Source of the DNA: Bacilli bacterium
GTDB lineage: Bacteria > Bacillota_I > Bacilli_A > RF39 > UBA660
Length of the DNA: 64,000 nucleotides
Reading direction: 5' to 3'
NCBI GenBank assembly: GCA_900753325.1
Contig: CAADYO010000001.1
Location: 1 to 64,000 of the forward strand
Made by a program: the position numbers and the translations under genes. Shown piece after piece: positions 28,190-37,322 of this stretch. How positions within the stretch are numbered: position 1 is the first letter of the stretch; each line of letters starts with the position of its first letter. Under the pieces are notes generated by a model that was not told the DNA's origin, did not search any database, and saw only the letters and a list, made by a program, of their open reading frames with translations.

Positions 28190-28588
28190 GTTAATAATCT
28201 TATTAAGTTTTCTGATGCTGGTAAGTTTTTTCTTCTTGGTACTAAGCTGTAGGTTAGACTTGATAAAGCACCAATGGAAACAAGGGTATCCATGTTAGGA
28301 GACTTATTTATATTTAAAATATTTGGAACTGGAAATTTCAACATATGACCCATGGAAATATATAAAACAAAAATTACTAAAAAAGTAAAAGTGACTAATT
28401 CTTTTGCTTTCGGTTTTATTTTTCTTCTTTTCATCATAGATACCTAAACTTTTAAAGCCGGCTTTTTCAACAAATTTATTTAAATCATTTATAGTTAAGG
28501 TATCATCATACTCTATTAGGGCTTTCTTTTCTTCTAGTGTTCTATGTTTTGATCTGGTACAGTTTTCACATATTTTTTTCATATTCAT
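28190..28588 (-). pseudogene. Copper P-type ATPase (CopA) pseudogene
   Basis: The N-terminal piece (ALIEYDDTLTINDLNKFVEKAGFKSLGIYDE) is the end of a heavy-metal-associated domain, and the overlapping next frame (VLYISMGHMLKFPVPNILNIN, then NMDTLVSIGALSSLTYS) matches the first TM helices of Cu(I) P-type ATPases. The phosphorylation (DKTGT) and ATP domains are gone and the two pieces are in different frames. A start with AGGTGATGAAT lies at 28588. Hence a decayed copper exporter of which only about 15-20% remains. Confidence 0.75.
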
Positions 28589-28645
28589 CACCTAAAAACA
28601 TTATAGGGAGGGAGGTATTTGTGCCAATAGTTTTTTAAAGAAAAA

Positions 28646-28665
28646 AGTATACTTTTTTGTATACT
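28646..28665 (-). terminator. Terminator after the CAT-like gene
   Basis: AGTATAC / GTATACT stem, A-rich loop and T run on the minus strand, overlapping the CAT-like stop codon. Confidence 0.55.
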
Positions 28666-29317
28666 ATTTTAAAATTTCTTCTATTTCATTTAGTAGTTCT
28701 TGAATTTTATTAAAAGCTTGAGAAATATGAAGACCATCTACAAATATATGACTTACAGTAATATTTAGGGTTAATTCATATTTGCTATTATTATTTGTAT
28801 ATCTTCCCCAACATATTCTTGGAACTGTTTGAGAATGTAGTTCTTCTGTCATTGGTTGATTTACTCCTGAAAAGTTTAGCCAAGGAATACAAGTTATATA
28901 ATATTCATTCCAAGCATTGGCAAGATTATAACTGCTTTCTGTTAATTTTGTTTCTTGCTTTGCTTCGTCTATATGTTTTTTTGCTAGAAGATAGAAGTCT
29001 TTGTAATTTTTCTTGTTTTCAAACCGAACATTCTCAAAAACGTCATTGGTCGTCATAACTGTAATAGCTGGATTAATATCATCAAAAATAACCGGCTTAT
29101 TATTAACAAACCTCATACGCATTTCTGGAACTGAATTTAGTCCATTAACAACAATATATAACATGTTAATAAAGAAAGATGTATTGGTTATTTTAGAATA
29201 ATTAACTAGTTTAGTTACGTCCATAGTAACATTTATTCCATAGGTAGGATTTTTAAATGATTTAAACCAATCATAAGTCTTTTTACGAAGAGAATTTTCT
29301 ATATCTAATTCTTGCAT
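28664..29317 (-). CDS. Chloramphenicol acetyltransferase family protein
   Basis: 217 residues from the ATG at 29317 (AGAGGTAG before it). Type A CAT fold: N-terminal RKKTYDWFKSF, middle NPAITVMTTN, FSGVNQP-like CIPWLNFSGV, and the catalytic His in SHIFVDGLHISQAF (HxxxDG motif near residue 196). The enzyme would acetylate chloramphenicol or another hydroxyl acceptor with acetyl-CoA. Family members in the gut Bacillota are not always resistance genes, and substrate specificity cannot be read here. A hairpin at the stop codon serves as terminator. Confidence 0.88.
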   Translation of the reverse strand: MQELDIENSLRKKTYDWFKSFKNPTYGINVTMDVTKLVNYSKITNTSFFINMLYIVVNGLNSVPEMRMRFVNNKPVIFDDINPAITVMTTNDVFENVRFENKKNYKDFYLLAKKHIDEAKQETKLTESSYNLANAWNEYYITCIPWLNFSGVNQPMTEELHSQTVPRICWGRYTNNNSKYELTLNITVSHIFVDGLHISQAFNKIQELLNEIEEILK

Positions 29318-29353
29318 TTTATCTACCTCTTTTCTTGATATCAATTATAGCAT

Positions 29354-29388
29354 AGAAAAAGACTAATTAATACTTTTAATTGGCCTTT
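29354..29388 (-). terminator. Hairpin after the ABC-permease fragment
   Basis: Minus strand reads AAAAAGGCCAATTAA, five-base loop, TTAATTAGTCTTTTT: a long stem with one mismatch and one wobble. It overlaps the stop of the truncated permease. Confidence 0.6.
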
Positions 29389-29648
29389 TTAGAAATGATA
29401 TTTTTGCTACATAAATAAGTTATAATAAAGTAACCTCCATAGATAGTAACTAGGAATATAGCAGTCATAATATTTGATGTGAGTAGTCCTTTGGTACCCA
29501 TTGATTCTGATAAGTAGTTAGCAAATTTTATACCAAATATTGAATGAATAATTGCTAAAATAAGCGGTATTGCAAAGAAAATACCAATTTGTTTAAATAG
29601 TGTAATATTTAGCGTTATTGAAACACTGTAAATAAAAGAGCAAATCAA
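29376..29648 (-). pseudogene. C-terminal fragment of an FtsX/BceB-type ABC permease
   Basis: 90 residues that read like the last two TM helices of a bacitracin-type ABC permease (FKQIGIFFAIPLILAIIHSIFGIKFANY, then TAIFLVTIYGGYFIITYLCSKNI). The normal protein is 600-700 residues with an ATPase partner; only the tail remains. Its only in-frame start is a TTG inside the terminator hairpin of the upstream gene, so it is almost surely not a real gene start. Confidence 0.75.
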
Positions 29649-29661
29649 AATTGATTTACTC
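29638..29661 (-). terminator. Terminator of the 236-residue membrane-anchored protein gene
   Basis: Near-perfect 24-base palindrome (GAGCAAATCAAAATTGATTTACTC) followed on the minus strand by TTTTATTT. Confidence 0.7.
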
Positions 29662-30366
29662 TTCGTTTGTTATTTTTGATAATAAATTGTTGTACTGATC
29701 AGTTAAAGAATTTGTATAAAAAACTATTTCATTATTATCAATTTCCCAATTTCCTTTATTATTAATTAGAAAATTAATTATAGCTTCTTCATCAGTTATT
29801 AAAGAGACTAAATCGTTAATAGAATTTTCAATAGTTTTATCATCATTTATATTATCTACTTCTCCAATTACCTCTTTTTTATAATAGTCTTTATAATAAT
29901 CATCAATATTTTTATCTAGGTAGGACATGGCCTTTTCTTCTGTAAAATATTCTTGTAATTTATTTAAATCTTCAGATAAAACAGTTTTGGCTTTAGCGAG
30001 AAAGTTTTTGGTTTCAACAAAGTCTGGTCCATCTTTTTGATAATTCTCAGCACTTAAAACTTTAACTAGTCTTTCATCTTCCATAACTGCTTTCATTTCA
30101 CAAATTATATCAAAACAATCTGTCATATAGTTTTTATAAGCTGTTTCTACTTTCCTATATTCTCCTTTAGTAACTACTCTATTTAGTATTTTATTAATTT
30201 CTTTTTTATCGTACTTTTCATTGCTTGTAATTTCATCAAGGTAGTCTATTTCTTTTTTTAATTTTTCTTCTTGATTTAGATCATTTACAACGCCATATGT
30301 AATTGCTGATAGCGCAATTATAGCTAAAGCTGCTATTCCTAGTATAATTTTTTTCTTTTTTGTCAT
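29656..30366 (-). CDS. Membrane-anchored extracytoplasmic protein
   Basis: 236 residues: KKKK positive N-terminus, one TM segment (~8-26, IILGIAALAIIALSAITYGVV), then an acidic, helical outside domain with a Cys pair (DCFDIICEM). No lipobox. Function unknown; it may be a stress or lipoprotein-like antigen. AAAGGAAAATTTAT precedes the ATG and the gene is the last before a palindromic terminator. Confidence 0.7.
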   Translation of the reverse strand: MTKKKKIILGIAALAIIALSAITYGVVNDLNQEEKLKKEIDYLDEITSNEKYDKKEINKILNRVVTKGEYRKVETAYKNYMTDCFDIICEMKAVMEDERLVKVLSAENYQKDGPDFVETKNFLAKAKTVLSEDLNKLQEYFTEEKAMSYLDKNIDDYYKDYYKKEVIGEVDNINDDKTIENSINDLVSLITDEEAIINFLINNKGNWEIDNNEIVFYTNSLTDQYNNLLSKITNEE

Positions 30367-30400
30367 ATAAATTTTCCTTTCTCTTTAACAATATTATCTT

Positions 30401-31441
30401 TTACTTATCATTTTCTTTTTCATAAGTTGCTTTTATCATGGTATCAATAATTGTGTATAAATAGTTTTTAACGTCTGGATCGACATTACGCATATTTTCG
30501 TAAAAGCTTTTTAGGTCTGACAAACTAAACTTAAAGTTATCAGAATAATCTTTAGGAAGGCTTTTAAAAATACTTTCAAATGTCTCTTCTACTTTTTCTT
30601 GATTTAATTTAGAAAAGCCTATTGTTGTTGACTCATGTAATTGTTTGCTAATATTTGATAATTCTCCTTTAATGAAATGCTCTCCAAACATGCACCAAGA
30701 GGTTGGATAATGCTCATTAAAAGCTTTCTCTGTACTTTTTACAACTAAATAATCTCTATTATTTAAAATTGTTCCTACAACTGAGCCAGTTGGTAAGATA
30801 TTAATTAATTTTTCTTTTAAGCGGTGATATTTATTACTTTGATATTCTTCTTTTCTAAAACCTGGGCCATCAAAATTATAAATTGTTTTTATTTTGTCAT
30901 ATACTTCAGTGCTAGCTGTCATTACGCTAGCCATTGCTAGATTACCACCTTTAGAATGACCTACTACATATACTTCTTTATCATTTGAGGCTACATTTTT
31001 AACTAAATACTCTTGAGCTAAAATTTGTGTATAAGTTGGATATTGATAACCTAGACGAAAGTTCTCAATCCAACCTATTAATGAACCATCGGTTCCTTTG
31101 TAACTTATAATTTTTATATCATTTATTTTAAATACAGCTGCTCCAAATTGAGTATCATCTTTTTTAATACTTTGAAAATTAGAAATTTTTAAAGTATTAT
31201 ATCTCTTTGATGACTTTATAATATCTAATAATTCATAAGCAATTGGTGCCATTACTCCAGATAATTTAGCTTTAAATGGCTGTATGTATGTGAAAAATTC
31301 ATTGAGAGTTAACTCTTTATTGTATGAATCTACTGTGATGTAGACTAAGATAGCACATAACAAATTGTCCATTTCATTCCAATGAACTTCTTCTAGAGAA
31401 TTATCTTTATAAAAACTTATATAATCTTTTATCGTATACAT
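30401..31441 (-). CDS. Mbeg1-like lipase/hydrolase (DUF2974)
   Basis: 346 residues from the ATG at 31441 (GAGGTGG before it), an alpha/beta hydrolase. The nucleophile elbow is GHSKGGNLA (~161-169), and upstream YKGTDGSLIGWIENF fits the Mbeg1-like family of cytosolic serine hydrolases found in Bacillota. It probably hydrolyses lipid or ester substrates. An in-frame GTG/ATG start further upstream (31483) is possible but lacks a ribosome binding site. Confidence 0.82.
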   Translation of the reverse strand: MYTIKDYISFYKDNSLEEVHWNEMDNLLCAILVYITVDSYNKELTLNEFFTYIQPFKAKLSGVMAPIAYELLDIIKSSKRYNTLKISNFQSIKKDDTQFGAAVFKINDIKIISYKGTDGSLIGWIENFRLGYQYPTYTQILAQEYLVKNVASNDKEVYVVGHSKGGNLAMASVMTASTEVYDKIKTIYNFDGPGFRKEEYQSNKYHRLKEKLINILPTGSVVGTILNNRDYLVVKSTEKAFNEHYPTSWCMFGEHFIKGELSNISKQLHESTTIGFSKLNQEKVEETFESIFKSLPKDYSDNFKFSLSDLKSFYENMRNVDPDVKNYLYTIIDTMIKATYEKENDK

Positions 31442-31535
31442 ATAACCACCTCTGCATTCTTTAAATTTTTCTTCTACACTCATATTATTTTTTCTTACTT
31501 CTATATTATATAAGTATTTAAAATTTTATTCAAGT

Positions 31536-33143
31536 TTAGGCATTTAACTTTTTATATTCTTTAGGACCAAAATTTATAAGAATTTGGTATAGTATTACAG
31601 TTGTTATTAATAAAATTAGAACATTAATAGACATTAGTGACATCAGACTATATTTATCACTAAAATAGTTAATTCCAAGTAAGCTTATAATTGCAATTGT
31701 AATACCTATAAAGACAGAAATCATACTACTGGCACTTTGCTTTACTACTTCTGTATCACTTGAAGCATTTAGCTTTGGATATTTTAAATTAACTAGTAAA
31801 CCGATTATAGCGCTTAAAACGATAGTTATTATACTTAGTAATAGAAGAATAATTATATAAGTAATACTTGGAGTAAATTTAATTATAAATAGTAAGTCAG
31901 AAATCAATATAAATGGTAATTCTATTATTAGAGCCATTAATATTTTAGACTTTAAAATCATTTTTTCAGATATGGGCAAACTTTTAGTAATATTAATTGT
32001 TTTTCCTTCTAAAGAGATGCTTGATGAGGTAATTGATGTTAATGTACCGACAAAAAGAACTATTCCATAGAATAATAAATTTATAGTAGTATTAATATCA
32101 AAGTCCATACCTTTTAATAGGTCCTTAAAAGATGCTTCTCCTTTTATAAATAGAAATATTGACATGACTAGTATTAAAATTAATCCGAAACAGGTGTTAA
32201 ACATATATACTGGAGATGAGAAGTATCTTTTTAGTTCCTTTATAGTTAGAGCTTTTAAAGGAGTCCTTTTTTCTTGCAAATCATTTTTCTTTAACTTTTT
32301 GGAACTTGTTTTAATTTCTTTAGACCTAAAGATAATTTTGAAATAAAATTTTGAACCAATATAAACAAAAAGTATTAGTGAAATTGTATTTATTAAAATT
32401 AACTTAATTAGAGTTAAAATATTGAATTTATTTATTAATTCTATGTATGCTCCTATTGGATAATATATTTTAGTAAGTATATCATTAATACTAGTTGCTT
32501 TGGTTGCTATGTCTTCTATAAAGGTGTTTAAATTTAGACTTAGATTGTAGATTATTAAGAATACTATTAATGAGAGGATCGTTTGAATTACTTTTTTTGC
32601 TTTAAATTTACTTGATATCATTTTTACTAAGTAACCTACAATACTAGAAATGACAGTTGGTATTATGGGAAGAAGAAAGGTCATTAATAGAGAGATTAAA
32701 TAAAATTTTAGACCAGGATGTTCAAATATTATGTAAACTATAAAGGCTGGTAATAAGAACATTAGGTTATAGATATATTGAAAAAGAACTAATTTAAAGA
32801 GTCGTAAGAAAAGAATACTTGATCTTTTTATAGGTAGGGAAAATAATAAGTCATTATCTTTAGCTTCAAATAAGATACCTTGGGATTTATAAATACCTGA
32901 CATAAAGGTTAGAATTGTTACTAAAGCTAAAAACATTGATAACATTACAAATGTTAGGTTAACTTTATGTAAAGGTTCTGCTATCATATAAGCATAAAAA
33001 CTTATAGATAAGGAAACTATTAGGAAAAGAAAGATTGGAAAAAGTGTTTTCTTTACTTTACTAGCATTATTTCCTGTTTTATATTTGAACATACTCATGT
33101 CTTGACTTAAGACTGCTTTTAAAAGAGAAAATAGTTTTTTCAT
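31536..33143 (-). CDS. ABC transporter permease (multi-TM)
   Basis: 535 residues with about 12 hydrophobic segments and a central charged loop (RSKEIKTSSKKLKKNDLQEKR near 273-293). It overlaps the ATPase gene by four bases, and this pair forms a two-gene exporter like YtrB/EcsAB or bacteriocin-immunity type transporters. The permease has no conserved motif that identifies the substrate. GGTGATAAAAA precedes the ATG. Confidence 0.8.
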   Translation of the reverse strand: MKKLFSLLKAVLSQDMSMFKYKTGNNASKVKKTLFPIFLFLIVSLSISFYAYMIAEPLHKVNLTFVMLSMFLALVTILTFMSGIYKSQGILFEAKDNDLLFSLPIKRSSILFLRLFKLVLFQYIYNLMFLLPAFIVYIIFEHPGLKFYLISLLMTFLLPIIPTVISSIVGYLVKMISSKFKAKKVIQTILSLIVFLIIYNLSLNLNTFIEDIATKATSINDILTKIYYPIGAYIELINKFNILTLIKLILINTISLILFVYIGSKFYFKIIFRSKEIKTSSKKLKKNDLQEKRTPLKALTIKELKRYFSSPVYMFNTCFGLILILVMSIFLFIKGEASFKDLLKGMDFDINTTINLLFYGIVLFVGTLTSITSSSISLEGKTINITKSLPISEKMILKSKILMALIIELPFILISDLLFIIKFTPSITYIIILLLLSIITIVLSAIIGLLVNLKYPKLNASSDTEVVKQSASSMISVFIGITIAIISLLGINYFSDKYSLMSLMSINVLILLITTVILYQILINFGPKEYKKLNA

Positions 33144-33853
33144 TTTTTATCACCTAGTTCTAAGAAGACTTGTTCTAATGATTCAACACCTTTAATATCT
33201 TTCATTTTACCGGTTTTTACTATTTTACCAGATTTAATTATAGCGACATGGTCACATAGTTTCTCAGCAACATCTAAAATATGAGTTGAGAAAAATACTG
33301 TTTTTCCATCTTTGGCCATTTGTTTCATCAACTCTTTCATATCATATACAGCTTGGGGATCTAGTCCAACAAATGGTTCATCCATAATTAAAATTTTAGG
33401 ATTATGAGCTAAGGCTGCGATAAGGGCAACTTTTTGTTTCATACCATGAGAATAGCTGGAAATATCATTGGTTAATTTATTTTCTAAATCAAACATTTTA
33501 GCATATTTTTCGATGCTTTTTCTTCTCTCTTCTACTCCTACATCATACATATCACAAATAAAATTAATGAAATCGATAGCACGCATATTTTCATATAAAT
33601 CGGGATTATCAGGAACATAGGCCATGTCCATTTTACATTCAATTGGTTTTTCTTTTATTGATTTTCCATTAATTAGAATATCTCCTTCTTCAAAGTCCAA
33701 AATGCCGACTATTGATTTAATCATAGTTGTTTTACCGGCACCATTATGACCTATAAAAGCAAATATTTCACCAGAATTTATTTTTAGATTTACATTATCT
33801 AGAGCTTTTTTAGTACCATTGTAAGTTTTACTTACGTTTTTTATTTCTATCAT
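33140..33853 (-). CDS. ABC transporter ATP-binding protein
   Basis: 237 residues from the ATG at 33853, chosen for AAAGGAAATA upstream (a longer frame to 33928 has no ribosome binding site). Walker A GHNGAGKTT (~35-43), signature YSHGMKQKVAL (SHGMK replaces LSGGQ) and Walker B ILIMDEPFVGLDP. Partner of the downstream permease; the YSHGMKQ signature is common in EcsA/YtrB-type exporters. Confidence 0.92.
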   Translation of the reverse strand: MIEIKNVSKTYNGTKKALDNVNLKINSGEIFAFIGHNGAGKTTMIKSIVGILDFEEGDILINGKSIKEKPIECKMDMAYVPDNPDLYENMRAIDFINFICDMYDVGVEERRKSIEKYAKMFDLENKLTNDISSYSHGMKQKVALIAALAHNPKILIMDEPFVGLDPQAVYDMKELMKQMAKDGKTVFFSTHILDVAEKLCDHVAIIKSGKIVKTGKMKDIKGVESLEQVFLELGDKK

Positions 33854-33930
33854 ACTTATATTTCCTTTCACGTTAATATTATACAATTTAATTGTATCAC
33901 TTGATACATTATATGTATAGAAAAACAATT

Positions 33931-34482
33931 CTATTTTTGTTTAGAATTGTCAAGACTGTTAATATAGACGTTAAACTCTTTAAAAGTCTGATTTGGAATT
34001 ACGGTATAATACTCAGTTACTGGTCTTGCTACTCCACCGGCCATTTCTTCATAAATAGCATTTATCTTTTCTATGGCTTCTTTTTCTGTTGCAAAATGAT
34101 AAATACCTTTTCTTTCTCCATTAGGATGTTCTATTTGATGAACTTTTCCATCTTTTGTATCTTGATAATATAAAATAAAACAGTGCATATGCTCTTCAGC
34201 ATCTAAATCATTAAAGTTATCTTTTTCATAGACTCTAGTACAAAACATTTTATTAGGAATTCCTAAGTTATCTAGGAGAAGATGCATTAAGTTTACTTGC
34301 TCTATACATGTTCCTAATTTATGTTCTAGTGTTTCTTCAATACTAGCGGTACAATATAGTCTACGAACATTTTCTAAGTTACCGATGTGTTCTTCCTTGT
34401 TTAGATCCAACCAGCCATATCTTATGTTTTCTTCCATAAATTGTAAGATATCATCTGGTGTTTTTATATCTTTTATTGTCAT
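33931..34482 (-). CDS. Transglutaminase-like cysteine protein
   Basis: 183 residues. Cys of the catalytic triad in KLGTCIEQVNL (~57-68), followed by His in EEHMHCFILYY (~98-108) and a third-position acid in QIEHPNGE. The small transglutaminase/peptidase-like core fits a cytosolic enzyme, with no signal peptide. Substrate unknown. It is encoded two bases from the GNAT gene, AAGGAG before the ATG. Confidence 0.75.
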   Translation of the reverse strand: MTIKDIKTPDDILQFMEENIRYGWLDLNKEEHIGNLENVRRLYCTASIEETLEHKLGTCIEQVNLMHLLLDNLGIPNKMFCTRVYEKDNFNDLDAEEHMHCFILYYQDTKDGKVHQIEHPNGERKGIYHFATEKEAIEKINAIYEEMAGGVARPVTEYYTVIPNQTFKEFNVYINSLDNSKQK

Positions 34483-34483
34483 T

Positions 34484-34897
34484 TTAATTCTCCTTTTTTA
34501 GCCAGGTATACATACCTGATTCTACAAATTCCTTTTTATTTTTAAAACCAAATTTTTCGTAGAATGGTGTTTTGTTTGGAGCAGCTAATAGTTCAACAAT
34601 TGACTCTTCACCTGGTTGTAGAGAAGATTTTATTCTTTCCAATAAATTATTGATTAAGAGTTTTCCTATTCCTTGATGTTGATATTCTGGAACCACTATA
34701 ACATCAGCAATTAAAGTCATATAAGCAGAATCTGTTATTGCTCTAGCCATAGCAATTGTTTTTTTATCTTTAACAAATTTTACAGTTAGACAGTTTTTTA
34801 AGGCTATTTCTAATTGTCTTTTAGAAGGCTGCTTCCAACCAACTGTTTCAATAATACTTAAGAATTCATCTACGGTTAGATTATTTTCTTCTATCAT
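34484..34897 (-). CDS. GNAT-family N-acetyltransferase
   Basis: 137 residues with the acetyl-CoA pyrophosphate loop QHQGIGKLLINNLL (Q/RxxGxG/A, ~86-99) and a strand-helix core before it (ARAITDSAYMTLIADVIVVPEY). Length is minimal but complete. The acceptor is not evident. First of a two-gene unit with the transglutaminase-like protein. Confidence 0.88.
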   Translation of the reverse strand: MIEENNLTVDEFLSIIETVGWKQPSKRQLEIALKNCLTVKFVKDKKTIAMARAITDSAYMTLIADVIVVPEYQHQGIGKLLINNLLERIKSSLQPGEESIVELLAAPNKTPFYEKFGFKNKKEFVESGMYTWLKKEN

Positions 34898-34915
34898 TAT
34901 TAATCACTCCTTATT

Positions 34916-35205
34916 TTATTTTTACTATTATCTCTTTAAATATTAGGTTATGATACTTAGTTGTTTTATTATCTTCAGTTAGTTTTAGGATTTCATCTTC
35001 AGATAATATGGCAACGTTTTCTATTTTTCTTGATGATGCTTTATTTTAATTAAATCAAAATCTTTTCTTAGTTAATATATTTCAATAAAGGAATATAGAT
35101 AATCTCTCCTTTGAAATAGCAAGTTCTAATTTTTCGTAAGTTTCCCTTATAATAGTAGTTTTGAAAGTTTCTACAAATACGATGTGATTTTCAATAGTTG
35201 CATAC
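34916..35205 (-). pseudogene. Degraded gene remnant
   Basis: The 316-base gap between the GNAT gene and the CmpB-like gene holds minus-strand coding-like pieces: MYATIENHIVFVETFKTTIIRE continuing as YEKLELAISKERLSIF before a stop, then KIENVAILSEDEILKLTEDNK continuing as TTKYHNLIFKEIIVK before a stop. The frame is broken between them and no clear ribosome binding site is seen. Family unknown. Confidence 0.4.
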
Positions 35206-35214
35206 ACATTTTTT

Positions 35215-35865
35215 CTATTTAAAATGGACATAATTAAAACCTAAGCGACTATAAACATCATAGGCTCTTGGTGTTTTTAAGATTCTTGCGAATATTAGGT
35301 TATAAAATTCATCAAATAAAATTATAAAACATAGAACTATACTTATGGTCACAAATTTCTTTTTAGGAATTTTTTTAGCTAAATAAAAACAAACTGGTAT
35401 AATGACATACATTAGTAATAATGATGATAACCCAAAGAATAAGACACTTCTTAGACAAACAAAACCATTGATGTTACCAAAGTTTAATATTTCTTGATTA
35501 TAATCCCAACATCTTTTACCATTACCAATAATATACATTCCAAGACCTGAAAAATATTCTAAGATACCCGTTAAAAAAAAGCTTATTAAAAATACTTTCC
35601 ATGGTTTCTTACGATATTTATAGGTAAGTAGATAAATCATAATAGAACCAGTTGCATAAATATTAATCCAAGGGAGAAAGTTGCCTCCCCGCCAATAAAA
35701 TTCTTTCATACCTCCATTAAAATAATAGAAGATAAATTCATATAACCAACCAAACATTCCAGTTATAACAATTACTAAACAAAAGATGGAAATTAAAGTT
35801 TCTTTATCAAATGAATGATTTTTGTTTAGATATTTTTTATACTCTTTTTTAATACTGTCTTTCAT
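35215..35865 (-). CDS. CmpB-like membrane protein (ABC_trans_CmpB family)
   Basis: 216 residues with about six TM helices. The order GWLYEFIFYY (39-48), then aromatic and Gly motifs, EYFSGLGMYIIGNGKRCWDY (~102-121) and NGFVCLRS (~130) matches the CmpB family (named for an ABC transporter but usually stand-alone). Function unknown. AAGGGAG before the ATG; isolated gene. Confidence 0.75.
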   Translation of the reverse strand: MKDSIKKEYKKYLNKNHSFDKETLISIFCLVIVITGMFGWLYEFIFYYFNGGMKEFYWRGGNFLPWINIYATGSIMIYLLTYKYRKKPWKVFLISFFLTGILEYFSGLGMYIIGNGKRCWDYNQEILNFGNINGFVCLRSVLFFGLSSLLLMYVIIPVCFYLAKKIPKKKFVTISIVLCFIILFDEFYNLIFARILKTPRAYDVYSRLGFNYVHFK

Positions 35866-36001
35866 GTAATACTCCCTTTTAAATATATTCTAGCATAGAA
35901 ATTAATGTTTTAAAAGTTTTATATTTCAATTCTTATTGTAAATTATGCAATTATTTACTCATTGGTATTTACTTTAGACGAGGTATTTGTTAGAATTTAG
36001 A

Positions 36002-36007
36002 TATAAT
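36002..36007 (+). promoter_or_regulatory. -10 box of the 204-residue membrane-anchored gene
   Basis: TATAAT 13 bases before the start codon, overlapping the region where AGGAG sits (36010-36014). No strong -35 is visible at the usual spacing. The short 5' leader is like other genes in this window. Confidence 0.4.
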
Positions 36008-36020
36008 AAAGGAGTTTAAT

Positions 36021-36635
36021 ATGGAGCAAGAAAATAATAATTTAAATGGACAAGTTAATCCTAATCAAAATGTACCTATACAACCTGTTGTACAGCCTGA
36101 TGTTAATACGATAAATGTTGTTAATCCTTCTGTAATAAATGAACAAATCAATGGTAATTTTGTACAACCAGTGTCGGTTAATAATGAGCCTAATAAGAAG
36201 AACAAGAAAAACGTTGGTGTTTTAATTATCATTTTACTTATTGTAGGCATCGTTATTGGTATTCTTTCTTATTTCTTACTTAACAAGAGTGAAACATTAG
36301 AATGTCATAAGTCAACAAATGGTACTGATATAAAAATTGATAGTGATTTTAAAGTTGTCTTTAAAAATAAAAAAGCAGTTTCTCTTACTGCTACTTCAAC
36401 AACTGAACTAAAAGGTGATAACGTTAAATATAAGGAAAAATTTTTAAAAACTTATAAAGAACAATTAGATAGTGAGATTGCAAATGGTTTGGATGGACGT
36501 GTGTATTCTGATGGAAATAAAATTATTTTAGAATATAATGTTAATGGTGATGGTATGACTTCATCATATTTAGCGAGTGATGATTATGACGAGGTTGTTA
36601 AATTCTTTAAAGATGAAGAATATACTTGTAAATAA
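36021..36635 (+). CDS. Single-pass membrane protein with Asn/Gln/Pro-rich head
   Basis: 204 residues. A 60-residue low-complexity N-terminus rich in N, Q, P and V, KKNKK stop-transfer residues, a TM (~67-87), and an outside domain bounded by two Cys residues (in LECHKS at ~94 and TCK at the end). Strand-rich sequence with VVFKNKKAVS suggests a YehR-like beta fold, by pattern only. The same architecture occurs in the 170-residue protein at 40.4-40.9 kb. Confidence 0.7.
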   Translation: MEQENNNLNGQVNPNQNVPIQPVVQPDVNTINVVNPSVINEQINGNFVQPVSVNNEPNKKNKKNVGVLIIILLIVGIVIGILSYFLLNKSETLECHKSTNGTDIKIDSDFKVVFKNKKAVSLTATSTTELKGDNVKYKEKFLKTYKEQLDSEIANGLDGRVYSDGNKIILEYNVNGDGMTSSYLASDDYDEVVKFFKDEEYTCK

Positions 36636-36640
36636 ACAAT

Positions 36641-36669
36641 AAAGTCAAGGAAAAAATCCTTGGCTTTTT
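36641..36669 (+). terminator. Terminator of the membrane-anchored gene
   Basis: AAAGTCAAGGA pairs with TCCTTGGCTTT plus a T run, directly after the stop of the plus-strand gene. Confidence 0.8.
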
Positions 36670-36823
36670 ATATTATCTCTTTTAATATTTTTCTAGCCCA
36701 AATTCTAAATTTTGTTGCTTTCTTAAAATTAACTCTGTAACCTACTGCAATTATGGCATCTAAATTATAAAATCTTAATTTCCTATTTACATTTCTATTG
36801 CCCTCTTTTTGAACTATTCCCAT
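36668..36823 (-). pseudogene. RhuM-family fragment
   Basis: 51 codons on the minus strand read MGIVQKEGNRNVNRKLRFYN and, a little later, LDAIIAVGYRVNFKKATKFR ending in ARKILKEII, a good match to the N-terminal third of RhuM-type virulence proteins (usually ~330 residues). Both the start region and the rest are missing, so it is a relic of an accessory gene. Confidence 0.7.
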
Positions 36824-36845
36824 TTTGGAAATAGTTTAATCTTTT

Positions 36846-37319
36846 TTAAATGTATTTTTCTAGTATATAGGCATATCCTTTATTTACTTTACCTTCTTTA
36901 ATTTTATTAAAAATTTCTTCCTTAGTATACCAATCAATATTAACCACCTCACTAAAGTCATATACTATATTATTTATATCTATTTCATCTTCAATTAGAT
37001 AAATATTAAAAATATAGTTATTATATGGATATATTATTGTATCTAAATGTTTTATATTTAAATGTTCTAAATTCAATTCTTCTTTTAATTCTCTTTTTAA
37101 TCCGGTTATTCCATCTTCTCCAGCCAGTATGTGACCTCCTGGAATTGCTAATGTATTATTACTTCTAGCAGTTGCTCTTTCTAATAAATACTTATCGTTA
37201 TTTTTTATTAATGCATAAGACATCATTACATAACAATTTTCTGGTATTTCATCTACTCTTCTTCTAATTGTTTTATCTAATTTGTTAAACTTACTATCAT
37301 ACAAATCCTCTAATTCCAT
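36846..37319 (-). CDS. NUDIX hydrolase
   Basis: 157 residues. A complete Nudix box (GX5EX7REUXEEXGU) starts at GGHILAGEDGI (~62) and continues GLKRELKEELN. Hydrolyses a nucleoside diphosphate linked to another moiety; the short protein without other domains cannot be assigned a substrate. It overlaps or abuts the TrmA-family gene upstream by a few bases and has AAGAAGGT before the ATG. Confidence 0.9.
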   Translation of the reverse strand: MELEDLYDSKFNKLDKTIRRRVDEIPENCYVMMSYALIKNNDKYLLERATARSNNTLAIPGGHILAGEDGITGLKRELKEELNLEHLNIKHLDTIIYPYNNYIFNIYLIEDEIDINNIVYDFSEVVNIDWYTKEEIFNKIKEGKVNKGYAYILEKYI

Positions 37320-37322
37320 GCT

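Noticed and set aside
28646..29317. Chloramphenicol acetyltransferase-like gene as a sure antibiotic-resistance gene
   Set aside because: The family motif is present, but substrate cannot be read, and no mobile element surrounds it; many such homologues do not give resistance.
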